Numbered from the stretch's first letter, positions 46,858 through 56,444 are shown. The stretch is DNA of 64,000 bases from JAEYFP01 sp964566545 (GCA_964566545.1 CAZMIX010000007.1:8320-72319); one strand, 5' to 3'. Notes: generated by a model from the letters alone, not told the origin. A program made the numbers and translations.

Positions 46858-47670
46858 CTAATCTGCAATTTGACAGCCTTCATGGTTCATATGATAATTT
46901 CCGCGGATGACCAGTTCGGAAATCGGAACGATTTCATAGCCCTGCTCCTTAAGCCCCTGAATGACACTTTCAAGCGCCTGCGCCGTATAGGTGGCTCCAT
47001 TGTGCATCAGGATGATAGAGCCGTTTCCAAGATGCTTATGGTTGCATACCGTATTGATGATGGCGTCCACGCCATAATCCTTCCAGTCAAGGGAATCGCA
47101 ATCCCACTGGATCGTGTAGTAGCCGCAGGCCTTAGCCGTGTTTATGACGGCATTGTCATAATCGCCGTAAGGCGGGCGGAACAGTTCCATATCCACGCCC
47201 GTCAGTTCCTTTACCCTGTTATGTACCGCCATCAGCTCTTCTTTCTTTTCCATATCTGACAACTGGCTCATATTCTTGTGATTTTCACTGTGGTTGCCGA
47301 GGTCATGTCCCGCTGCCTGAATCGCTTTCACATCGTCGGGATACGCTTCCACCCATCCTCCTGTCATGAAAAAAGTTACATGCAGATCATATTTCTTTAA
47401 AATGTCCAGAATCTTCTGTGTGTCTTCGTTTCCCCAGGCGGCGTCAAAGGAGAGCGCCACCTTTTTTTCGGGAGTATCCACGCAATAAATCGGAAGCTCC
47501 CTGCCATCCACCGTATTGCTGACTGTCGTTGCTCTCGGAATGTAAAGCATCGCGGCAAATACGAGCATAAGGGCAAATGCCCCGATGATTCCCTTTTTCG
47601 TAAAATCCGGATCGGCGCACTTCTCTTTGGCCTTTTTTATCCATTTGCTGATTTTCTCAAAATAATCCAT
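46858..47670 (-). CDS. Membrane-anchored polysaccharide deacetylase (NodB domain)
   Basis: A 270-residue protein with one N-terminal membrane helix (about residues 24-42) and an extracytoplasmic NodB domain: SFDAAWG, NHSENH, FRPPYGDYD and ILMHNG, the metal and catalytic motifs of peptidoglycan or chitin deacetylases (CE4). The first motif has Asp-Ala-Ala rather than the usual Asp-Asp, as in the PdaB/spore-linked group. ATG 47670 follows GAGG by 5 bases, right beside a strong hairpin. Confidence 0.87.
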   Translation of the reverse strand: MDYFEKISKWIKKAKEKCADPDFTKKGIIGAFALMLVFAAMLYIPRATTVSNTVDGRELPIYCVDTPEKKVALSFDAAWGNEDTQKILDILKKYDLHVTFFMTGGWVEAYPDDVKAIQAAGHDLGNHSENHKNMSQLSDMEKKEELMAVHNRVKELTGVDMELFRPPYGDYDNAVINTAKACGYYTIQWDCDSLDWKDYGVDAIINTVCNHKHLGNGSIILMHNGATYTAQALESVIQGLKEQGYEIVPISELVIRGNYHMNHEGCQIAD

Positions 47671-47679
47671 AATAACCTC

Positions 47680-47718
47680 GCGGCGGCGTTTTATACAATA
47701 TATGAACAACGCCGCCGC
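47680..47718 (-). promoter_or_regulatory. GC-rich inverted repeat abutting the ribosome binding site
   Basis: GCGGCGGCGTT (47680-47690) is the perfect complement of AACGCCGCCGC (47708-47718). On the minus strand the 3' arm ends within 2 bases of the GAGG binding site of the deacetylase gene. The AT-rich loop contains TATAAA, so the element could be an operator around a promoter or an RNA hairpin affecting translation. Confidence 0.55.
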
Positions 47719-47776
47719 TTCTATTACTGATAGGGGAAAATCAGAGGCGGCAAAAATTTATTTCCTCTGCGTTCCC

Positions 47777-47805
47777 TTGTTCAAAGAATCACGATGTGAT
47801 AAAAT
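47777..47805 (+). promoter_or_regulatory. Promoter of the LemA-DUF2207 pair
   Basis: TTGTTC (47777-47782) and TAAAAT (47800-47805) are 17 bases apart, with AGAAGGAG and the LemA start about 30 bases downstream. Confidence 0.5.
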
Positions 47806-47835
47806 GGAAGTTATCAAAATAGAAGGAGTGATTGT

Positions 47836-48378
47836 ATGGTTTTTATCATTATTATTGTTTTAGTCGTTTTGATCGCGGCGTTTGCTGTTTTTGCGCAACG
47901 GGATCTTGTGAGCGCGGATGAGTTTTGCGGCAACGCTCTGTCGCAGATCGGCGTGCAGCAGACCTCCCGCTGGGATGCGCTGACAAGCCTTGCCAAAATG
48001 ACACAGAAATATTCCGATTATGAATATGAAACGCTCATGAAAATTGTCCGTGAAAGAAAAGAGATTTCGTCAAAAAGCACGGCAGGCGATGTGGACGCGC
48101 AGGAAAGCCTGATGGCGCAGGTATCGGGCAGGCTCGTTGCGCTCGCGGAGTCCTATCCGGAATTAAAGGCTAACACCGTCTATCTTTCCACGATGGAAAG
48201 TGTCAATGATTACGAGAATAAAGTACGCGTCAGCCGTATGAGCTACAACGACACGGTTACAAAGTACAACCGCCTCGTAAGACAATTCCCGTCCGGCATC
48301 TTTGCGAGGATTTTCGGCTTTCAGGTGCGCACCTATCTGCAGACCGACGAGTCTAAGACAGCCATGCCGGAACTATAA
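47836..48378 (+). CDS. lemA: LemA family protein
   Basis: A 180-residue protein with an N-terminal membrane segment (residues 1-20) and a helical domain: RWDALTSLAKMTQKYSDYE, YPELKANTVYLSTM, RVSRMSYNDTVTKYN and RQFPSGIFARIFGF are the conserved LemA blocks. LemA proteins are membrane-anchored helical bundles of uncertain role. AGAAGGAG lies before the start. It is 17 bases upstream of the DUF2207 gene, a pairing seen widely. Confidence 0.92.
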   Translation: MVFIIIIVLVVLIAAFAVFAQRDLVSADEFCGNALSQIGVQQTSRWDALTSLAKMTQKYSDYEYETLMKIVRERKEISSKSTAGDVDAQESLMAQVSGRLVALAESYPELKANTVYLSTMESVNDYENKVRVSRMSYNDTVTKYNRLVRQFPSGIFARIFGFQVRTYLQTDESKTAMPEL

Positions 48379-48395
48379 AGAAAGGATTCCCAAAA

Positions 48396-50342
48396 TTGAA
48401 CATGGATAACCATAAAACAAAGCAGCCCCATTCCTATTGCTTGGGTGCGCATAAGCTATTGTTCTGCCTTGCCCTTTGTATCGGTATACTTTCATTTTTT
48501 CCGCTGTCAGCCGAAGCAAAAGAAACGACGGTCCACAGTGTTGACATCGTTGTTTCCCTCAATCAGGACGGCAGCGCCGATATCACGGAAAACTGGGACG
48601 TTACCGTTTCGGGCATCACGGAATGGTATCTCGTGCAGGGCTCTCTTGGAAAAATTGAAATTCAAGACTTTTCCGTCTTAGACGAGACTGGCAGGGTTTA
48701 TGAGTATGAGGGTGCTTGGGATATTGACCGCTCGCTCGAGGAAAAGGCCGGAAAATGCGGAATTGTCGATAAGGGTGACGGCTCCTATGAGCTGTGCTGG
48801 GGCGTCGGCAGCGACGGCAGCCACCTTTTTTTTGCATCCTACCATATGACAAACTTTATCAAGGGCTTTGATGACTACTGCGCTTTCAATCAGCGCCTTG
48901 TCAATGACGACTTATCCAGCCCGCCGCAGCGTGTTTCCATCACTATTGTGAAGCCTGGAACAGAATTTACGACGGAAGACATCGGCGTGTGGGGGTTCGG
49001 TTTTGACGGGACGATTGCTGTGGAAAACGGCGTGGTTACCGCAAGCAGCAACGGTGCGCTTGACAGCAGCGATTACGTCACTGTCATGTGCCGGTTTCCC
49101 CGGCAGATGTTCGATACGGCCAATGTGATAAATGGCTCCTTTTCCGACATGCAGGAGCAGGCGTTTAAAGGCAGCGATTACGAAACGCTCTCGCCTCTCT
49201 CCCGCCTGCTTTTACTGCTTAGAGGCCTTGCGGCCATAATCACCGTAAGCTTCCTTATTGTGTATGCCGCAAAAAAACATAAAATCAATCGGACGGTTAC
49301 TACCTTCGAAGATGCCATGCGAGAAGAAGATGCACAGGGGGAGAGCAAATTCTACAAAAAGCCGGCCTTTTGGATCGCCTGCCTCGTGCTGTTTGTCGCT
49401 TCTCCATTTTTAACCATCATTTTATTTGTTATAGTGCTGTTGAACCATATGAAAAAGCAGCAAAAGCTTTCAACAGACCTGACGGGAACCGCTTATCCTG
49501 TTCCGCTGATCAGGGCACAGCTCCACAGCTATCGGGACTATTGCCGCGATATCCCGCTTGAATGCCAAATTCCGGCTATCTATTATTCCTGCGCGCAGAC
49601 GGGGCTGACCGTAGAACAAAATGATGTGATCGGCGCCTATCTGCTCAAATGGCTGCAGTCCGGGAATATTGAAATCCGAGAGGAAAAAAAAGAGAAGGGT
49701 ATCGGAATCCTGAACCGGCAAACGCCGTCCATTATCCTGAAGAGCGCTCCGAAGGGTCCGGATCCCGGGGAAAATCGTCTATATCTTATTTTGGAGCAGG
49801 CAAGCGGAGGAAATCATGTTTTGCAGGAAAAAGAAATGTATCATTGGGCAGTCAGCAATTATGGCAGCATTTCAGAAATGCTGAAATCCATTGACGAAAC
49901 GGGCGAGAAATTTTTAAAGGAATCCGGTTATCTGGGAACTATCTTCGCCTCCGGTCCTCTGCATCTGTACCGCACACAAAAACCGGTATTTACCGAAGCT
50001 GGAAGGGAGCAGATGCTTTGCTTAAAAGGGATAAAGAACTTTCTTAAGGATTTTACGATTATCGACGAACGCGAACCGCAGGACGTGACGCTGTGGGATC
50101 AATATCTGATTGCCGCACAGCTCTTTGGCATCGCCGACAAGGTGGCAGAGAAATTCAAATCCATCTATCCTGCCTATTTTACGGATTATGCGTCCTATTA
50201 TAACAACTATGCCGGTTCCTACGCAGTGATTTCTTCCATTTCAAAAGCAGGCATCAACGGAGCCAACTCGGGAAGCGCAAGCACTTCTTCAGGGGGCGGC
50301 GGCGGAAGCTCGGGTGGCGGAAGCGGCGGTGGCGGAAGATAA
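48396..50342 (+). CDS. DUF2207 membrane protein
   Basis: A 648-residue protein: signal peptide (residues 15-40), extracytoplasmic DUF2207 beta domain (DIVVSLNQDGSADITENWDVTV and onward), two membrane helices (about 282-300 and 326-346), a cytoplasmic region, and a Gly/Ser tail (SSGGGGGSSGGGSGGGG) ending the chain. The start is TTG 48396, with AAAGG about 10 bases upstream; ATG 48402 is possible. Function is not established; the LemA partner suggests an envelope role. Confidence 0.85.
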   Translation: MNMDNHKTKQPHSYCLGAHKLLFCLALCIGILSFFPLSAEAKETTVHSVDIVVSLNQDGSADITENWDVTVSGITEWYLVQGSLGKIEIQDFSVLDETGRVYEYEGAWDIDRSLEEKAGKCGIVDKGDGSYELCWGVGSDGSHLFFASYHMTNFIKGFDDYCAFNQRLVNDDLSSPPQRVSITIVKPGTEFTTEDIGVWGFGFDGTIAVENGVVTASSNGALDSSDYVTVMCRFPRQMFDTANVINGSFSDMQEQAFKGSDYETLSPLSRLLLLLRGLAAIITVSFLIVYAAKKHKINRTVTTFEDAMREEDAQGESKFYKKPAFWIACLVLFVASPFLTIILFVIVLLNHMKKQQKLSTDLTGTAYPVPLIRAQLHSYRDYCRDIPLECQIPAIYYSCAQTGLTVEQNDVIGAYLLKWLQSGNIEIREEKKEKGIGILNRQTPSIILKSAPKGPDPGENRLYLILEQASGGNHVLQEKEMYHWAVSNYGSISEMLKSIDETGEKFLKESGYLGTIFASGPLHLYRTQKPVFTEAGREQMLCLKGIKNFLKDFTIIDEREPQDVTLWDQYLIAAQLFGIADKVAEKFKSIYPAYFTDYASYYNNYAGSYAVISSISKAGINGANSGSASTSSGGGGGSSGGGSGGGGR

Positions 50343-50387
50343 ACCTTTGCTGCAAACCGGATCCTAACTAAATTTTTTTGGTTGCCA

Positions 50388-50416
50388 TTGAAAAAAAATG
50401 TGTTTCGTGCTAAAAT
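50388..50416 (+). promoter_or_regulatory. Promoter of the BMP transporter operon
   Basis: TTGAAA (50388-50393) and TAAAAT (50411-50416) are 17 bases apart; a GGGAGG site precedes the gene. Confidence 0.6.
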
Positions 50417-50471
50417 ATAAAAATATATACAATCATGTATATTATAACAATCAATTAGGGAGGAATTATTT

Positions 50472-51641
50472 ATGAAAAAGAAATTAATAAGCATCATGCT
50501 TTGTGCTGCCATGACAGCCACTTTACTGGCAGGCTGCGGCAGTTCTGCAGCAGCTCCTGCTGAGGAGGCTCCTGTTGCGGAAGAAGCTGCACCGGAAGAA
50601 GAACCCGCGGAAGAAGCCGCTGCACCGGAAACTGCTTCGGCCCCTTCGGAGGAAGGTTATGAACTGGCTCTTGTTACGGATCTCGGTACGATCGATGACA
50701 AATCCTTTAACCAGGGCGCTTGGGAAGGCCTTAAGAAATACGCGGAAGAAAACAGCATCTCCTATAAGTATTATCAGCCTCAGGAAGGTACGACCGATTC
50801 TTATGTGGAGACGATCGGCCTTGCAATCGAGGGCGGCGCAAAGTTAGTCGTATGTCCTGGTTTCTTATTTGAAGAGCCGATTTTCATCGTTCAGGATCAG
50901 TATCCCGACGTACATTTTATCTTGCTTGACGGCGAGCCGCACAATGCGGATTACAGCGAATTTAAGACAGGAACTAACGTAATGCCGATCTTATTCCAGG
51001 AAGATCAGGCCGGTTTCCTTGCAGGCTATGCAGCAGTAAAGGACGGTAACACAAAGCTTGGCTTCATGGGCGGTATGGCTGTTCCTGCTGTTATCCGTTA
51101 TGGCTACGGCTTTGTACAGGGAGCCGACACAGCAGCGAAAGAAGACGGCGTAAAGGTAGATGTAATGTACAACTATACAGGCGCATTTGCTGCAACTCCG
51201 GAAGCACAGGCTATGGCAGCAAGCTGGTATCAGAACGGAACAGAAGTAATCTTTGGCTGCGGCGGCGCGGTAGGCAACTCCGTAATGGCAGCGGCAGAGG
51301 AAGCCGGCACGAAGGTGATCGGCGTTGACGTTGACCAATCCTCTGAGTCCGCAACCGTTATTACATCCGCTATGAAGCAGTTAAGCATTTCCGTATACGA
51401 CGGCGTCAAGGCATTCTATGACGGCTCTTTCCCGGGTGGAGAAACATCCATCTTCTCAGCAGCAAACGACGGTGTCGGCCTTCCTATGGAAGCATCCAAA
51501 TTTGCAGCTTTCGCACAGGCTGATTATGATGCATTATTCGAAAAGCTTGTAAACGGCGATTTTGAAATTAATAATTCTACGGAAGATTCTACAACGGCAG
51601 ATTTAACGTTAAGCAGCACAACCGTTACATTTGTTGAATAG
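50472..51641 (+). CDS. BMP family nucleoside-binding lipoprotein
   Basis: A 389-residue exported substrate-binding lipoprotein: lipobox LAGC (Cys 22), an Ala/Glu/Pro-rich linker (23-58), then the BMP/Med fold (LVTDLGTIDDKSFNQGAWEG, YQPQEGTTDSY, GAFAATPEAQAMA). BMP proteins bind purine nucleosides for NupNOPQ/RbsABC-like ABC transporters, encoded next. Expression is likely higher than the rest because a terminator-like hairpin follows it. Confidence 0.92.
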   Translation: MKKKLISIMLCAAMTATLLAGCGSSAAAPAEEAPVAEEAAPEEEPAEEAAAPETASAPSEEGYELALVTDLGTIDDKSFNQGAWEGLKKYAEENSISYKYYQPQEGTTDSYVETIGLAIEGGAKLVVCPGFLFEEPIFIVQDQYPDVHFILLDGEPHNADYSEFKTGTNVMPILFQEDQAGFLAGYAAVKDGNTKLGFMGGMAVPAVIRYGYGFVQGADTAAKEDGVKVDVMYNYTGAFAATPEAQAMAASWYQNGTEVIFGCGGAVGNSVMAAAEEAGTKVIGVDVDQSSESATVITSAMKQLSISVYDGVKAFYDGSFPGGETSIFSAANDGVGLPMEASKFAAFAQADYDALFEKLVNGDFEINNSTEDSTTADLTLSSTTVTFVE

Positions 51642-51678
51642 TCTTTTTGTAAACGTAACAGCTCATTGCTTACCAGTG

Positions 51679-51716
51679 GTGCCGATGTCGTTTTTAGACG
51701 GCATCGGCACTATTTT
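51679..51716 (+). terminator. Intercistronic terminator between binding protein and ATPase genes
   Basis: GTGCCGATGTCG (51679-51690) pairs with CGGCATCGGCAC (51699-51710) with one G-U pair, followed by TATTTTAAT. Probably a partial terminator. Confidence 0.7.
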
Positions 51717-51789
51717 AATTACATAGGAAATTTCTTTGAGAGTTTGCACGCAGACTCTTTATACATAATAAAGGAGATGGGGATAGCTT

Positions 51790-53358
51790 ATGGACTACAT
51801 TATCGAGATGCTGCATATCACGAAAGAATTTCCCGGCATCATCGCAAACGATGACATTACCCTGCAGGTAAAGAAGGGGGAAATTCATGCCCTGCTCGGT
51901 GAAAACGGCGCCGGAAAATCCACATTAATGAGTGTTCTCTTCGGATTATACCAGCCCGAACACGGTATCATCAAAATCAAAGGCGAGGAGAAAAAAGTCA
52001 ACAGTCCCATGGATGCCAATGCGTTGGGCATCGGTATGGTACATCAGCATTTTAAGCTTGTACACAACTTTACGGTTCTGCAGAACATCGTTCTGGGGGT
52101 GGAGACCGTAAACAAAGGATTTTTGCAAATGGTTGAAGCGCGCAAAAAGGTGGTTGCGCTTTCGGAGCAGTACGGGCTTTATGTAGATCCCGATGCCCTG
52201 ATCGAGGATATTACCGTAGGAATGCAGCAGCGTGTCGAAATACTCAAAATGCTTTACCGCGAAAATGAAATCCTGATTTTTGATGAGCCGACCGCGGTCC
52301 TGACGCCGCAGGAAATCGACGAATTGATGAAAATCATGAAAGGGCTTGTCAAGGAAGGCAAATCCATTCTTTTCATCACGCACAAGCTCAATGAAATCAA
52401 AGCCGTTGCCGATCGCTGTACGGTCCTTCGGCGCGGGAAATATATCGGTACCGTCGATGTTGCGGAAACGTCAAAGGAGCAGATGTCCGAAATGATGGTT
52501 GGCCGTAAAGTCAATCTTTCGATTGAAAAGAAAAATGCCGAGCCAAAGGAAGTTGTTCTTGAGGTCAAACATCTCTTTGTAAAATCCCATCACGAGGGGC
52601 ATACAAAGGACGTCGTTTCCGATGTCAGCTTTCAGGTGCGCAAGGGAGAAATTGTCTGTATCGCAGGTATTGACGGAAACGGCCAGACAGAGCTTGTACA
52701 GGCGATCACCGGCCTTGGGGAGACGACTGCCGGTTCTGTCGAAATCAACGGAGAAGATATCACTAAAAAATCCATTCGCTACAGAAATACCCACGGGATG
52801 TCGCATATTCCGGAGGACCGCCACAGATTTGGCCTCGTTCTGGATTATAATCTTGCCTATAACCTCGTTTTGAAACAGTATTTCATGAAGGAATTTCAGA
52901 CGGGCGGGGTTTTAAAACGGGACAAAATTCGGGAACATTCCGAGCTTTTGATCGAACAGTTTGATATCCGAAGCGGCGAAGGCAGCGATACCGTCACACG
53001 AAGCATGTCCGGCGGCAATCAGCAGAAGGCCATTCTCGCGCGGGAAATTTCCATGAATCCGGAAATACTCCTTGCCGTTCAGCCTACCCGCGGTCTGGAT
53101 GTCGGTGCGATCGAATACATCCATAACCAGCTTGTCAGTCAGCGCGATAACGGTTCTGCCATTCTGCTCGTTTCTCTGGAGCTGGACGAGGTCATGAATT
53201 TGAGCGATCGCATTCTTGTTATGTTTGAAGGAAAAATTGTTGCGGATGTCAATCCGAAGGACATTACGATCCAGGAGCTTGGATTGTACATGGCCGGCAG
53301 CTCTCCTGATGCTGCCGCAAACAAAAATACGGAAGGAGGAAAGCACGATGAAAAATAA
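51790..53358 (+). CDS. Nucleoside ABC transporter ATP-binding protein (double domain)
   Basis: A 522-residue protein of two fused ATPase domains, like NupO/RbsA. Half one has Walker A GENGAGKS and Walker B ILIFDEPTAVL; half two has a degenerate Walker A (GIDGNGQTE) and signature SGGNQQKAI. It energises the two permeases downstream. The next gene overlaps its end by 11 bases. Confidence 0.9.
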   Translation: MDYIIEMLHITKEFPGIIANDDITLQVKKGEIHALLGENGAGKSTLMSVLFGLYQPEHGIIKIKGEEKKVNSPMDANALGIGMVHQHFKLVHNFTVLQNIVLGVETVNKGFLQMVEARKKVVALSEQYGLYVDPDALIEDITVGMQQRVEILKMLYRENEILIFDEPTAVLTPQEIDELMKIMKGLVKEGKSILFITHKLNEIKAVADRCTVLRRGKYIGTVDVAETSKEQMSEMMVGRKVNLSIEKKNAEPKEVVLEVKHLFVKSHHEGHTKDVVSDVSFQVRKGEIVCIAGIDGNGQTELVQAITGLGETTAGSVEINGEDITKKSIRYRNTHGMSHIPEDRHRFGLVLDYNLAYNLVLKQYFMKEFQTGGVLKRDKIREHSELLIEQFDIRSGEGSDTVTRSMSGGNQQKAILAREISMNPEILLAVQPTRGLDVGAIEYIHNQLVSQRDNGSAILLVSLELDEVMNLSDRILVMFEGKIVADVNPKDITIQELGLYMAGSSPDAAANKNTEGGKHDEK

Positions 53359-54481
53359 ATCGGGCAGAAATTATGTCGGTGTTCTCTCTTCCTTGTTTGC
53401 AATTGTGATTGGCCTGTTAGTTGGTCTTGTCGTACTGCTTATCTGCAATCCGAGACAGGCCTTTCCGGGCTTTGCTACAATTCTGACAGGCGCCCTGACG
53501 CATGGCTTGAAAGGAGTCGGACAAGTATTCTATTATGCCACGCCAATCATTCTGACGGGTCTTTCCGTCGGCTTCGCTTTTAAAACCGGCCTGTTCAATA
53601 TCGGTTCCTCGGGACAGTTCATCGTAGGCGGCTTCGGCGCGGTCTATGTCGGTATCATGATGAAGAATCTCGGCGGCATCCACTGGGTGGTCGCCCTGCT
53701 CGCTTCCATTCTGTTCGGCGCGGTCTGGGGACTGCTCCCTGGCATCTTGAAAGCATATTTCAACGTAAGTGAGGTCATTTCCTCCATCATGATGAATTAC
53801 ATCGGCATGTATCTCGTCAACTGGACGGTGAAAAGCACGAAACCGCTGTTCAACAACCTGCGTAACGAATCGCATCCCGTTGCCAAAACTGCTAATATTC
53901 CCAATATGGGACTGAGTAAAATTTTTCCTGACTCCAGCGTAAACGGCGGCATTATCCTTGCGATCATTATGGTCATTATCATTTATATCGTTTTATACCG
54001 TACAACCTTCGGATATGAGCTGCAGGCCTGCGGCTTTAACCGTGACGCCAGCAAATTTGCAGGGATCAATGAAAAGCGCGGCATTGTCCTTTCCATGACA
54101 ATTGCGGGCGCTATTTCCGGTATGGCGGGCGGTCTTTTGTATCTGGCAGGTACGGGAAAGCATATCGAAATCGTAGATACGATCGCGGACGAAGGCTTTA
54201 CCGGCATTTCCGTAGCGATGCTCGGCCTCTCCCATCCGATCGGCGTGCTGCTTTCCGGTATTTTCATCGCTTATCTGACAGCCGGGGGATTTTATTTACA
54301 GCTTTATGAATTTTCAACAGAAATTATCGATATTATCATTGCCGTAATTATTTACTTCAGTGCTTTTTCGCTGATCATTAAAACCTTTATTGTGAAAAGC
54401 CGGGTAATGCGGGCTGAAAAGAAAGCGGAATCCCCGCCAAAACCCGAATCGGCCGAAAAAGGAGGGGAGGAAACATTATGA
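53348..54481 (+). CDS. Nucleoside ABC transporter permease 1
   Basis: A 377-residue integral membrane protein of the BPD_transp_2 family, about ten helices, with GLSVGFAFKTGLFNIGSSGQF and GFTGISVAMLGLSHPIGVL as family blocks. ATG 53348 has GGAGGAAAG before it and overlaps the ATPase gene, so coupling is likely. The C-terminus is a charged Lys/Glu/Pro tail. Confidence 0.88.
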   Translation: MKNKSGRNYVGVLSSLFAIVIGLLVGLVVLLICNPRQAFPGFATILTGALTHGLKGVGQVFYYATPIILTGLSVGFAFKTGLFNIGSSGQFIVGGFGAVYVGIMMKNLGGIHWVVALLASILFGAVWGLLPGILKAYFNVSEVISSIMMNYIGMYLVNWTVKSTKPLFNNLRNESHPVAKTANIPNMGLSKIFPDSSVNGGIILAIIMVIIIYIVLYRTTFGYELQACGFNRDASKFAGINEKRGIVLSMTIAGAISGMAGGLLYLAGTGKHIEIVDTIADEGFTGISVAMLGLSHPIGVLLSGIFIAYLTAGGFYLQLYEFSTEIIDIIIAVIIYFSAFSLIIKTFIVKSRVMRAEKKAESPPKPESAEKGGEETL

Positions 54482-55431
54482 ATGTGATTTATTTTATTTT
54501 TCAGCAGATGATGTTTTTTACAATTCCTTTGTTGATCGTAGCGATCGGCGGTATGTTTTCAGAGCGAAGCGGCGTTGTCAATATTGCGTTAGAGGGTATT
54601 ATGACGATGGGCGCGTTTTGCAGCATCCTGTATCTGAATCTGTCCGGCGGCAAAATGAGCGGTCAGGGACAGCTATTGATCGCAATTTTAATCGCGATGG
54701 TTTCCGGCATGCTCTTCTCGCTGTTCCACGCTTATGCGGCGATCCATATGAAAGCCGATCAGGTCATTTCCGGTACGGCGCTCAACATGTTTGCCCCGGC
54801 CTTTGCGATCTTCGTTGCCCGCGTCATTCAAGGCGTGCAGCAGATCCAGTTTGTCAATACGTTCCGTATTTCTTCCGTTCCGGTGCTTGGCAGCATCCCG
54901 TTTCTCGGTCCGCTGCTGTTCCAGAACACCTACATTACGACCTATATCGGAATCGCGATTCTGATCCTTTCATGGGTTGTACTATACAAAATGCGCTTCG
55001 GACTAAGACTGCGCGCATGCGGGGAGCATCCGCAGGCTGCGGACAGTGCGGGCATCAATGTATATAAAATGCAATATGCGGGTGTTTTGATTTCCGGCGC
55101 GCTCGGCGGGCTTGGCGGACTTGTCTTTGTCGTTCCGACTTCGACAAACTTTAATGCGACCGTGAGCGGCTATGGTTTCCTCGCTCTGGCTGTGTTGATC
55201 TTCGGCCAGTGGAAGCCGTGGAAAATCATGTGGGCTTCCCTGTTCTTCGGTCTGATGAAAGCGATCGCCTCGGCTTACTCAGGCATCCCGTTCCTCGCTG
55301 CGCTGAACATCCCGAGCTACCTGTATAAGATGATTCCTTACATCGCAACGCTGGTCGTTTTGATCTTTACCTCCAAGAACAGCCAGGCGCCGAAGGCATC
55401 GGGCGTTCCGTATGATAAAGGTGCGAGATAA
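54478..55431 (+). CDS. Nucleoside ABC transporter permease 2
   Basis: A 317-residue permease of the same family (RSGVVNIALEGIMTMGAF, SGYGFLALAVLIFGQWKPW). It overlaps permease 1 by ATGA and ends the operon. A copy of the stop-adjacent repeat begins at its stop codon. Confidence 0.88.
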   Translation: MNVIYFIFQQMMFFTIPLLIVAIGGMFSERSGVVNIALEGIMTMGAFCSILYLNLSGGKMSGQGQLLIAILIAMVSGMLFSLFHAYAAIHMKADQVISGTALNMFAPAFAIFVARVIQGVQQIQFVNTFRISSVPVLGSIPFLGPLLFQNTYITTYIGIAILILSWVVLYKMRFGLRLRACGEHPQAADSAGINVYKMQYAGVLISGALGGLGGLVFVVPTSTNFNATVSGYGFLALAVLIFGQWKPWKIMWASLFFGLMKAIASAYSGIPFLAALNIPSYLYKMIPYIATLVVLIFTSKNSQAPKASGVPYDKGAR

Positions 55432-55513
55432 GAACAAAAGTGTGATTTGCGCACTCCCGCAGTCAGATATTCCGGCAGCACAGCTTTTGTTTTGCGCGTG
55501 CAACTACGCATAC
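55432..55513 (+). repeat. Stop-codon-adjacent repeat, copy 1
   Basis: Starting one base after the permease stop: GAACAAAAGTGTG ... CAGCACAGCTTTTGTT.TGCGCG.GCAACTACGCATA. It matches, at roughly 75% by eye, the minus-strand sequence at 59681-59590, which also starts shortly after a stop codon. Ends AACAAAAG/CTTTTGTT can pair to make a long hairpin with a T-rich tail. Confidence 0.7.
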
Positions 55514-55536
55514 AATTTTCAAGGTCTTTCGTATGT

Positions 55537-55584
55537 AATAAAAACAAGAGGGTGTCCGTGATATGACTCCCTCTTGTTTTTATT
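55537..55584. terminator. Bidirectional terminator, transporter operon and degV
   Basis: A 16-bp perfect stem, AATAAAAACAAGAGGG (55537-55552) with CCCTCTTGTTTTTATT (55569-55584). Confidence 0.85.
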
Positions 55585-55604
55585 ATATGAATTTTGATTT
55601 AAGT

Positions 55605-56444
55605 CTATTCCTTGGAAACATAGAATACGCCGATTGCGTCGGGACCGGAATAGGTACCAACTACAGAACCCATACAGACATTCGCGAGAATGTTCTTCAC
55701 GCCGTCCTCCTCAAGCGCTTCCCTCAGCGCCTCACCACGGCTTTTTGCATCGGCATGGCCGACGAGCACCGGAAGCCCCTCCTCCTGCGGCAGAGCTGCC
55801 ATTTTCTCCCGCAGCCACTTGATGGCCGACTTCTTTCCTTTTGCTTTATCCGCCACCTCAATTTTTCCGTTGGAAAGTGTGATGATCGGATGTAAATTCA
55901 ATACGCCTCCGATAAAAGCGACGGTCGGGGAAATCCTGCCGCCCTTTTTTACATAATCGAGCGTATCCAGCACGACAAACAACCGCAGCCGTGGAATATA
56001 AGAATACAGTGCATCCGTAATCTCCTGCACACTTGCGCCGTCATCACGCAGCTTTGCAGCGATTGTAACGAGCAGGCCGAGTGCGCTTGTCACATTCATC
56101 GAATCTATTAACGTAATACGATCGGAATCCAATGCCTCCTTGGCAATGACCGCCGACTGATAGGTACCGCTTAATTCCTTGGAAATATGAATGCTGATGA
56201 TCTCGTCACCCGCATCCAGATACTCCTGAAACTTTTTCTCAAATTCATAGGGATTCACCTGTGCTGTCTTGGGCAGTTCGCTGGTGGAAACAAGTTTTTT
56301 ATAAAATTCCGCATCGGAAATATCTATTCCACTCCTGTAGGAATGCTGGCTAAAGCTCACGGTCAATGCCATCACATCGACATTCAATTCTTTTGCCCTC
56401 TCCAATGATATGTCACTGGTACTGTCTGTAATAATCCTGATCAT
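55605..56444 (-). CDS. DegV family fatty-acid-binding protein
   Basis: A 279-residue cytoplasmic protein with the DegV opening RIITDSTSDIS, the HISKELSGTYQSA block and GGRISPTVAFIGGVLN. DegV/FakB proteins carry a bound fatty acid for the kinase FakA; no fakA is seen here. ATG 56444 has AGGGAT before it and is preferred to a start 27 bases upstream. Confidence 0.9.
   Translation of the reverse strand: MIRIITDSTSDISLERAKELNVDVMALTVSFSQHSYRSGIDISDAEFYKKLVSTSELPKTAQVNPYEFEKKFQEYLDAGDEIISIHISKELSGTYQSAVIAKEALDSDRITLIDSMNVTSALGLLVTIAAKLRDDGASVQEITDALYSYIPRLRLFVVLDTLDYVKKGGRISPTVAFIGGVLNLHPIITLSNGKIEVADKAKGKKSAIKWLREKMAALPQEEGLPVLVGHADAKSRGEALREALEEDGVKNILANVCMGSVVGTYSGPDAIGVFYVSKE

Noticed and set aside
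50219..50521. A 100-residue minus-strand frame with a proline run near the end of the DUF2207 gene
   Set aside because: The proline run is only the complement of the Gly-rich tail codons; no start signal.
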